From positions 1 through 6,499 of the forward strand of contig CANHFL010000064.1 in the NCBI GenBank assembly GCA_947459855.1: DNA of 6,499 nt. The letters are read 5' to 3'. Origin of the DNA: Planctomycetaceae bacterium (lineage in GTDB: Bacteria; Planctomycetota; Phycisphaerae; Phycisphaerales; SM1A02). The notes under the pieces are model-generated. The model had not been told where the DNA came from. It saw only the letters and a list, made by a program, of their open reading frames with translations, and ran no database searches. The position numbers and the translations under genes were made by a program. Of the stretch, positions 1 through 5,902 are shown one piece after another; positions within the stretch are counted from its first letter, which is position 1; each line of letters opens with the position of its first letter.

Positions 1-1493
1 CCGTTGACGTTCGAGGCGTAGTCGCCGCCCTTCCACGAGACCCCGGAGGACGACACGGCGACCGACCAGTCGGTCGGGTCGAACGGCTCGCCGCTGTGGT
101 AGTTGATGTCCTTGAAGCCGGCGTTGCTCGCGACGACGCCCGCAGGAAGGGCCAGCGCCAGCTGGCGTGCGCCGCGGTGCGAGTTCAGGTTGTGGATCGC
201 GTACTCGTAGTGCCAGGTGCCGTTCGCGTTGGCGGTGACCTTGCAGCCCACGATGAAGCGACCGTCGTTCGGCACGTCGGCGTAGGTGATCCGCACCGCC
301 GGATCCGCGGCCTGCCAGGCCTCGATCGCGGCCTTCTGCTGGAACGTCGACCCGGTCAGCGAGATCGTGTACGCGCCGCTGGAGAGTGCCCCGACCGTGA
401 AGGCGCGGTAGGAGGCGTTGTTGTTCTTGTTGCCGGAGGCCGCATCGCCGGGGTGGATGTAGTGCCCTTCGGCGAAGTACAGCGCACCGGTGTTCTGGGC
501 CGGGTTCAGGTCGTTGCCGTTGATCTGGACGCGGCGGCCGATGGTCGCCGGGGCGGACGGCATGCCCGCGTTGATCGACCCGGGGAAGACCCCGGTGGAG
601 GCATTGACCTCGCTGCGGCATCCAAGGCCCGACTGGCTGCCGTTCAGGCTGGCCGAGTACGGGTCCGAGCAGCCGACCCCGAGGTAGGTGCCGGTGCCGG
701 ACGCCTGGCAGCTTCCGCACAGCGTCTGCTGAAGTGCGGTGAAGCCGTGCTTGCCCCAGCCCATGCCGATCTGCTCGAAGCGCCCGTTCCTCAGCCGATA
801 GGCGTTCATCGGGATGAACGGATGGCGGTTGTCGGGCGAGGCGAACCACTCCAGCTGCGCGGTGCCGATGTTGCAGCTGGTGGTGCCGAACGCGTACGCC
901 ATGATGGTCTGGCCGTTGACCACGGCGCTGCCGTACTTGGTGACATCGGGGATGGCGCCGACGATCACGTCCTGGCCGGAGGTGCCGCCCCCGCCGCCGC
1001 CGCCGCCGCTGCCGGCGTCGATGATGTTCAGCGAGCCGGCGCCGAAGTTGGTCGCCGCGTAGCCGCCGACGGCGATGCGGTAGGTGGTACCGGCGGTCAG
1101 CGCGACCGTGACGCTGCTCTGGTAGGCGCAGGCGTCGTCGTTGCAGCCGACGACGGTGTCGGCCACGTTGCACGAGGGCAGCACCGCGATGCGCGTGTCC
1201 CAGGTGGCGAGGTTGCAGGTGCTGAACATGAAGTTGGACGTCGCGGCCGGCGTGAACGTCCAGAAGACGCACTTGTACATCGTGTGCGCACCGCAGGGCG
1301 CGGCGTCGAAGGCGAGGTTCACCGTCGCCGAGGTCGTGTCGAACGCGTTGTCGCCGACCGACGCCGCGGTGGCGGTGGCGCAGTCGTTCGAGGCGGCCGA
1401 GGACCGGGAAGGGACCGCGCCCGAATTCATCTGGCCGACGAGGAGGGCGCTGGCGCCCACGAGAAGGGCGCCGATTCCGAATCGCATCTTCAT
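1..1493 (-). CDS. Secreted protein of unknown function: Cys-rich PPC-like domain, Gly8 linker and conserved planctomycete-type C-terminal region (3' end outside the window)
   Basis: The frame is open for 497 codons from ATG 1493 to the left edge. MKMRF followed by a hydrophobic run to about residue 20 is a signal peptide. Residues 36-158 are a Cys-rich beta-sandwich (Cys38, 67, 75, 93, 108, 117, 122) with NDD at 118-120, SSVTV at 126-130 and AGTTYRIAVGGY at 134-145, resembling the pre-peptidase C-terminal (PPC) fold; the cysteines probably form disulfides after export. Eight consecutive glycines (163-170) link to a larger region that I do not recognise as any characterised enzyme. It contains GRFEQIGMGWGKHGFTAL (237-254), LGVGCSDPYSASLNG (271-285), HNLNSHRGAR (434-443) and HSGEPFDPTDW (466-476). 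I recall similar motifs in unannotated planctomycete exoproteins. The repeated His, Asp, Glu and Cys could bind metal or be structural. The preceding gap holds a promoter-like sequence and no Shine-Dalgarno. An alternative start at codon 3 would not change the export signal. Confidence 0.85.
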   Translation of the reverse strand, partial: MKMRFGIGALLVGASALLVGQMNSGAVPSRSSAASNDCATATAASVGDNAFDTTSATVNLAFDAAPCGAHTMYKCVFWTFTPAATSNFMFSTCNLATWDTRIAVLPSCNVADTVVGCNDDACAYQSSVTVALTAGTTYRIAVGGYAATNFGAGSLNIIDAGSGGGGGGGGTSGQDVIVGAIPDVTKYGSAVVNGQTIMAYAFGTTSCNIGTAQLEWFASPDNRHPFIPMNAYRLRNGRFEQIGMGWGKHGFTALQQTLCGSCQASGTGTYLGVGCSDPYSASLNGSQSGLGCRSEVNASTGVFPGSINAGMPSAPATIGRRVQINGNDLNPAQNTGALYFAEGHYIHPGDAASGNKNNNASYRAFTVGALSSGAYTISLTGSTFQQKAAIEAWQAADPAVRITYADVPNDGRFIVGCKVTANANGTWHYEYAIHNLNSHRGARQLALALPAGVVASNAGFKDINYHSGEPFDPTDWSVAVSSSGVSWKGGDYASNVN

Positions 1494-1500
1494 GGGGACG

Positions 1501-1528
1501 AGAATAGCCCCGCCCCGGAAGCTTCCAA
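1501..1528 (-). promoter_or_regulatory. Candidate sigma70-like promoter for a leaderless transcript
   Basis: On the minus strand TTGGAA (1528-1523, 4 of 6 matches to TTGACA) is followed after 16 bases by TATTCT (1506-1501, 4 of 6 matches to TATAAT, fits TANNNT). The -10-like hexamer ends only 7 bases before the ATG at 1493, so transcription would begin at or next to the start codon. The element lies wholly between the nuclease stop and this ATG. A perfect 10-bp palindrome GGAAGCTTCC (1517-1526) overlaps its -35 part and could be an operator half or chance. The match is visible; promoter function is inferred. Confidence 0.35.
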
Positions 1529-1529
1529 G

Positions 1530-2477
1530 TCAGGGCGTACCGGATCCGGCCGGATTCGCGCCTGAGGCACCGCCGCCCCCGGAGGGAGCGGGCTTCCCGG
1601 GCGCAGCGGGCTGCACGGGAGAAGTTGCGGGCGCAGGGCCCTTCCCGGAGCCTTGTTCGGGCTTTGCGGAAGCGCCCGGGGTTCCGAGCGCATCGTTCAG
1701 CAGCACGGCCAGCCGGACGCCGGCCGCCTCCAGCCGCTGCTCGAGCACCGGCCGGAAGTGCTCGTAGTAGGCCTGGTCGACGCCGGTCTTCGGGTTGGGT
1801 GCGTCGCGGTACAGCGTGCGGGTGATCGCGAACGACTCGTTGGCCCAGGCCACCGGGTCGGTGACGCTGCCCCACTGCCTGCGCTGCTCGGGCGTGATCG
1901 ACTCGCGGAGGTCGGCGGAAAGCGTGGCCCAGCCTCCCTTCACGCCCTTCAGGCGCGCCTGGATCAGGTCGGTGTCCCACACCTTGTGCATGTTCGACTT
2001 CTTGCCGAACGACTGCACCGTCAGCGAGTTGCCGCCCTTGTCGTCCTTGTACGAAACGTGGAACGGCTGGTGGATGTCGCCGACCATGTGCATGATGAGG
2101 CGCAGCGCAAGGAGGCGCTCCTCCTTCGGGCGGCTGCGGTCCTTCAGCACGCCGCGGTAGCGGATGATCGCGCTGACGATCTCGCCCTCCTTCGCGGCGT
2201 CGCGGCGTCCGTCCACCGACGTGGCGCCGCGCGGCACGTTGATGTAGTGCAGCGGCTTGATCCAGTCGTACGTGCGGTCGTTGCGGACCTCGTCTGCCCA
2301 GGTGCAGGCGTCGGCGATGGTCTCGTCGCCCAGCAGGTCGCGCACCTCGGCGGCGGCCTGGTCGGTCAGCGCGGCCGATGCGATCGTGCCGACGATGCGG
2401 TGGCCGTCCGCGCCCCACGCCAGGGCGGACGCGGTGAGCGAGAGCGAGAGGACGGTGCCGGCGATCGCGCGGAGCAT
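1530..2477 (-). CDS. Secreted S1/P1-type zinc-dependent nuclease with Pro/Ala/Gly-rich C-terminal tail
   Basis: S1/P1 nucleases use three zinc ions to cleave single-stranded DNA and RNA and often act as 3'-nucleotidases, releasing phosphate and nucleosides outside the cytoplasm. Residues 1-20 form a signal peptide ending ALA. Cleavage there exposes Trp21, which in this family is the mature N-terminus and ligates zinc through its free amine. All nine expected ligands are present at the P1 spacings: Trp21, His26, Asp62, His77, His130, Asp134, His140, His164 and Asp168. The signature HMVGDIHQPFH lies at 130-140 and NMHKVWD at 162-168. The nuclease domain ends near 264; residues 265-315 are a Pro/Ala/Gly/Ser-rich, probably disordered extension that the core fold does not need. 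The start is 46 bases after the protease stop and lacks a Shine-Dalgarno; the ATG is fixed by the signal peptide. Co-transcription with the protease is likely from spacing. Family assignment is very secure; substrate preference cannot be read from sequence. Confidence 0.96.
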   Translation of the reverse strand: MLRAIAGTVLSLSLTASALAWGADGHRIVGTIASAALTDQAAAEVRDLLGDETIADACTWADEVRNDRTYDWIKPLHYINVPRGATSVDGRRDAAKEGEIVSAIIRYRGVLKDRSRPKEERLLALRLIMHMVGDIHQPFHVSYKDDKGGNSLTVQSFGKKSNMHKVWDTDLIQARLKGVKGGWATLSADLRESITPEQRRQWGSVTDPVAWANESFAITRTLYRDAPNPKTGVDQAYYEHFRPVLEQRLEAAGVRLAVLLNDALGTPGASAKPEQGSGKGPAPATSPVQPAAPGKPAPSGGGGASGANPAGSGTP

Positions 2478-2483
2478 CGGTGC

Positions 2484-2489
2484 AGGGTA
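2484..2489 (-). promoter_or_regulatory. Candidate extended -10-type hexamer before the nuclease gene
   Basis: TACCCT on the minus strand fits TANNNT and ends 6 bases before the nuclease ATG, with no ribosome binding site between. No -35-like hexamer is visible; the upstream sequence is pure GC repeat. It is a weak match alone and is listed because its placement parallels the hexamer before the next gene. Confidence 0.22.
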
Positions 2490-2493
2490 CGGC

Positions 2494-2508
2494 CGGCCGC
2501 CGCGGCCG
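2494..2508 (-). repeat. GC-only inverted repeat in the protease-nuclease gap
   Basis: CGGCCG arms (2494-2499 and 2503-2508) flank a 3-base loop. An overlapping alternative pairs CCGCGG at 2500-2505 with CCGCGG at 2509-2514. The stem follows the protease stop by about 15 bases but has no T-run after it on the minus strand, so it is not a canonical intrinsic terminator. It could attenuate read-through or protect an mRNA end. Confidence 0.4.
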
Positions 2509-2523
2509 CCGCGGGGGAAACGG

Positions 2524-5500
2524 TCACTTCACGGCCTTGACCGGCCCGGGCGGCACCGGCGGCACGTCGCGCGGGTCCTTCCGGATCAGTTCCTGCAGGT
2601 GAACGATGCCGGCCTCGAGCTGGGCATCGGCGCCGGTGAAGGTGGCGTGCGGCAGGTTGTCGACGACCATGTCCGGCTCGACGCCGCGGCCCTCGATGAG
2701 CCACGCGCCGCTTGCGTCGAAGACGCCGTTCTCGCCGGCGCTTGCAAGGCCGCCGTCTACGACCGTGTTGCTGGAACTCAGCCAGATCTCGCCGCCCCAC
2801 GTGCGCGTGCCGATCACCTTGCCCAGTCCCAGGCGCCTGAAGCCCTCGCTGAAGGCCTCGCCGTCGCTGGCGGTCCGCTCGTTGCACAGCACGACGACGT
2901 GCCCGCGGAACGCGTACTGCATGTTCCAACTGGGCGCGCGGCCCTCGTGTTGGTTCCAGTACATCCACGCCTTGCGCATCAGGCGCTCAAGCACCCAGCT
3001 GTCGATGTTGCCGCCGCGGTTGTGGCGGACGTCCACGATGAGCGCCTTGCGGTTGAACACGGGGTAGAAGTCGCGTGCGAAGTCGCCGATGTCGCCCGTG
3101 CCCATCTGGCGCAGGTGGACGTAGCCGATCTGGCCGCCGCCCAGGCGTTCGACGCGGTTGCGGCGCTCGACCTCCCAGGCGCGATATCGCAGGTCGGCAT
3201 CGGCCTGCGCGGTGAGCGGCTTCACGATCACGTCGCGCGGCTCCTTGGCGCCCTTCGGCAGCACCGAGAGCAGCACCTGGCGGCCGGCCTTCGCGCGCAG
3301 GAGCGCGGACGGGTGCGGCACGCCGAGCGTGGGGGCGCCGTCGATCGCCAGGATGACGTCGCCCACGCCGACGTTGGCGGCGGGCGCGGCCAGCGGCGAA
3401 CGCAGCTGCGGCTCGTCGGGGTCGCCGGCCGGGATCGCGTCGACGCGCCAGCCGCCCAGCGCGCGGTCCGGGACGAGGTCCGCGCCCAGCGTGGCGACGG
3501 CCACGCGGTCCGTGCCCTCGCGCAGGTCGCCGCCGCGCACGAAGTGGTGCAGCGCGCTGAGCTCGCCGGTCATCTCCTGGAAGACGTCGGAGAGCTCGTC
3601 GCGGCTGCGGACGCGGTCGACCCAGGGGCGGTACTTCGCCAGCACGGACTTCCAGTCCGCGCCGTGCATGTTGCGGTCGTAGAAGTAGTCGCGCAGCAGG
3701 CGCCAGGCATCGACGGTCATCGCGGCCCACTCGTCGCGCGGCGTGACCGGGAGCGCGATGCCGGAAAGGTCGACGGGCTTGTCCAGCTCGGCCTTGGCGG
3801 GCTTGGCGTCGACGACGTGCCACGACTTGTCCTTGCGGAGCAGGAACTTCTTGCGGTCGGCGGACAGTTCCGCGGAGCGGATACCCGCGGCGACGGTCTT
3901 GACCTCGGGCTTGTCGTTGCCGATCGCCAGCGCGAGCAGCGTGCCGCCGCCGGGGCTGTCGTCGTCGGCCAGCGCCTCGGGGCCGAAGCTCATCCAGAAC
4001 ACCGCGCCGTCCGTCGCGAACAGCCCGCCGCGTCCGAACGCGGTCGGCTTCATCGGGAGCGGCTCGATGCGCGCGGCCAGGCCGTCGGCGTCTATCTCGA
4101 CCTTGACGGGGTCCTTGCCCTTGGCGGGCTTCGCGTCCTTGGCGTCCGCGCCGTTCTTCGCGGCCTCGCCGTCCTTCGCCTTCGCGGCGTCCTTCTTCGC
4201 TGCCTCGGCCGCGGCGTGGACCTCGTCCTCGGGCTGGAACGGCGAGCGCGTGCCGGCCTTCAGCGCCAGCTCGTACACGAGTCCGGGCTTCGCGAAGTAC
4301 GGTTCGGGCGCACGCGGGCCCCAGGGGCTGCCGACCACCGAGTCGAAGGTGCGGTCGGACAGGAAGTAGAGGAACTTGCCGTCCGTGCCCCAGGCCGGGC
4401 GGTAGCTGTCGTAGCGGTCGGTGGTGGCGACGAGCGTGGCCCCACCATCCACCGGCCACAGCTTGACCTGCTGGTTCATGTTCGCGGCGGGCGCGACGTA
4501 CGCCAACCAGCGGCTGTCGGGCGACCATGCCAGGTCGGAGATGTCGTCGACCGGGTTCTGCTCGACCAGCGTGTTCTTCCCGCCCTCGACCTCGAGCACC
4601 CACAGGCGATGGCGCTTGTCGACGTGCGCGATGCGCGCGCCGTCGGGGGACGGCACGGCGCGCCAGCGGACCGTGTCGCCGTCCGAGGTGCGGCGCACGG
4701 GCGAGCCGACGCCGTTCGCCGGGAGCGTGACCACCTCCAGCTCGCCGGACTCGTCGCTCACCGCGACCAGCTGCTTGCCGTCCGGCATGAACGCCGCCTC
4801 GCGGTAGCGGATGCCGCCACGGCGGTCGGCATCGACGGTACGGCCCTGCCCCGACTTCGTCGGCACGACGAACACGCGGCCGCGGATCGTCAGCGCCAGG
4901 CGGTCGGCGTCCGGCGAGAGGTGCACGGATCCCGCGGCCTCCGCGGGATCCTTCACCCAGCGCTCGCGCAGCTGGTCGAAATCGCTCGCCAGCGCGATGT
5001 CCAGCTTCGTGTCGGTGCCGCGCGCCAGGTCATGGATCCGGAGGTCCGGCCCCAGCTGGTAGACGACGCGGTCACCGTCGATCGAGGCGCTGCCGATGTC
5101 GAATTCCGCGTGCTTCGTGTGCTGTCGCAGGTCGGTGCCGTCGGGCTTCATCGACCAGAGGTTCATGCGGCCGCTGCGGTCGGTCGTGAAGACGACGCGC
5201 CCGTTCCACGCCAGCGGACGGCGGCTGGTGCCGTCGTAGTCGGCGGTCAGCGGCGCGGCCTCCTTCGTCTGCGCGTCCGGGATGGGCAGCGTGAACGACC
5301 AGAGCTGCTGCGCGGTGCCGCCCTTGTAGCGGTCAGTGTGGCTGCCCTGGAAGTGGAGGCGCGTGAAGACGAGGTGCGCATCGTCCAGGAACGCGGCCTC
5401 GGAGCACTGCGCCAGCGGGATGGGGTTGCGCGCGTCGTCGCCCACCGAGTGGCGCCAGGTGCGCGTGGACGGCAGGTCGGTGCCCGCGTCGGACGCGTAG

Positions 5501-5889
5501 AGCAGCGTGCCGTTCGGCGTCCAGCCAGTGAAGCCGACCTTGGCCGCGTCCCACGTGCGACGCACGGGCAGGCCACCCGAGAGCGGCATGGTGTAGACCT
5601 CGCGCGGGCCCTCGTACGCAGCGGTGAAGGCAAGCGTGGTGCCGTCGGGGCTGATCGAAGGGTCGCGCTCCTCGCCTGCGTGCGAGGTGAGCCGCGCGGC
5701 CGCGCCGCCGGTGGCGGGGACGCGCCAGAGGTCGCCCTCGCTCACGAAGACGACCGTGTCGCCGCGGAGCGCGGGCATGCGGTAGTAGCCCTGCGTGGCC
5801 GCGACAGCGTCCGCGGGGACGGCGGCGGGCGAGGCGGCGGGCGCGAGCGAGGCGGCGAGGATCAGCGCAAGTGCGGCGGGTGCGGACAT
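2524..5889 (-). CDS. Exported Tricorn-type protease (beta-propellers, PDZ, S41-like serine peptidase core)
   Basis: Tricorn proteases are large self-assembling serine peptidases that cut peptides, classically those released by the proteasome. The 1121 residues match the family's usual length with an added signal peptide: residues 1-26 are hydrophobic and Ala-rich with no basic n-region, cleavage probably near VPA-DA. TolB-like propeller repeats (DPSISPDGTTLAF at 77-89) fill roughly 35-700, interrupted by an Ala/Lys-rich linker at 554-593. The catalytic N-part starts near 715, with His781 in GELSALHH. A PDZ domain spans about 801-890 (GVGDVILAIDG). HNRGGN at 956-961 matches the oxyanion glycine region. 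Ser1008-Asp1009 in ASDGEAF is the predicted nucleophile and neighbour, and Glu1066 in IEGRGVEPD completes the active site, with the same spacing from the Ser as S965-E1023 of the Thermoplasma enzyme as I recall it. Leu780 stands where that enzyme has Ser745. No Shine-Dalgarno precedes the ATG; a TAGCCT hexamer overlaps the previous stop codon. Activity likely extracytoplasmic. Family assignment is firm; substrate is unknown. Confidence 0.95.
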   Translation of the reverse strand: MSAPAALALILAASLAPAASPAAVPADAVAATQGYYRMPALRGDTVVFVSEGDLWRVPATGGAAARLTSHAGEERDPSISPDGTTLAFTAAYEGPREVYTMPLSGGLPVRRTWDAAKVGFTGWTPNGTLLYASDAGTDLPSTRTWRHSVGDDARNPIPLAQCSEAAFLDDAHLVFTRLHFQGSHTDRYKGGTAQQLWSFTLPIPDAQTKEAAPLTADYDGTSRRPLAWNGRVVFTTDRSGRMNLWSMKPDGTDLRQHTKHAEFDIGSASIDGDRVVYQLGPDLRIHDLARGTDTKLDIALASDFDQLRERWVKDPAEAAGSVHLSPDADRLALTIRGRVFVVPTKSGQGRTVDADRRGGIRYREAAFMPDGKQLVAVSDESGELEVVTLPANGVGSPVRRTSDGDTVRWRAVPSPDGARIAHVDKRHRLWVLEVEGGKNTLVEQNPVDDISDLAWSPDSRWLAYVAPAANMNQQVKLWPVDGGATLVATTDRYDSYRPAWGTDGKFLYFLSDRTFDSVVGSPWGPRAPEPYFAKPGLVYELALKAGTRSPFQPEDEVHAAAEAAKKDAAKAKDGEAAKNGADAKDAKPAKGKDPVKVEIDADGLAARIEPLPMKPTAFGRGGLFATDGAVFWMSFGPEALADDDSPGGGTLLALAIGNDKPEVKTVAAGIRSAELSADRKKFLLRKDKSWHVVDAKPAKAELDKPVDLSGIALPVTPRDEWAAMTVDAWRLLRDYFYDRNMHGADWKSVLAKYRPWVDRVRSRDELSDVFQEMTGELSALHHFVRGGDLREGTDRVAVATLGADLVPDRALGGWRVDAIPAGDPDEPQLRSPLAAPAANVGVGDVILAIDGAPTLGVPHPSALLRAKAGRQVLLSVLPKGAKEPRDVIVKPLTAQADADLRYRAWEVERRNRVERLGGGQIGYVHLRQMGTGDIGDFARDFYPVFNRKALIVDVRHNRGGNIDSWVLERLMRKAWMYWNQHEGRAPSWNMQYAFRGHVVVLCNERTASDGEAFSEGFRRLGLGKVIGTRTWGGEIWLSSSNTVVDGGLASAGENGVFDASGAWLIEGRGVEPDMVVDNLPHATFTGADAQLEAGIVHLQELIRKDPRDVPPVPPGPVKAVK
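4927..4951. repeat. Perfect 11-bp inverted repeat inside the protease gene
   Basis: GGATCCCGCGG (4927-4937) and its exact reverse complement CCGCGGGATCC (4941-4951) flank a 3-base loop. In the mRNA this forms a very stable hairpin within codons for about residues 314-322 (DPAEAAGS), in the propeller region. Outer bases do not extend the pairing and no T-run follows on either strand, so it is not a standard terminator. The structure is directly visible; any role is unknown. Confidence 0.8.
5821..5843. repeat. Short tandem GC repeat in the protease signal-peptide codons
   Basis: GGCGGCGGGCG occurs at 5821-5831 and again at 5833-5843, a 12-base period, with a degenerate partial copy continuing to about 5860. 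On the minus strand it encodes part of the Ala/Pro-rich signal peptide, so the period keeps the reading frame. Confidence 0.6.
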
Positions 5890-5902
5890 GGTCCGCGGGA
5901 GG

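Noticed and set aside
96..1565. Plus-strand open frame of 489 codons
   Set aside because: It lies opposite the secreted Cys-rich protein, whose translation has a signal peptide and family motifs. The antisense product is low-complexity Arg/Gly/Val/Ala with no recognisable feature.
2491..2523. Rho-independent terminator between protease and nuclease
   Set aside because: The GC stem is not followed by a T-run on the minus strand, and the only short T-run (TTT) precedes the stem.
1653..2540. Plus-strand open frame of 295 codons opposite the nuclease
   Set aside because: The minus strand encodes an S1/P1 nuclease with all nine metal ligands. The plus frame is Arg/Val/Ala-rich and featureless.
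2987..4603. Minus-strand open frame of 538 codons inside the protease gene
   Set aside because: It is a shifted frame of the protease, extremely Arg/Gly-rich, typical of frame +2 or +3 in high-GC genes.
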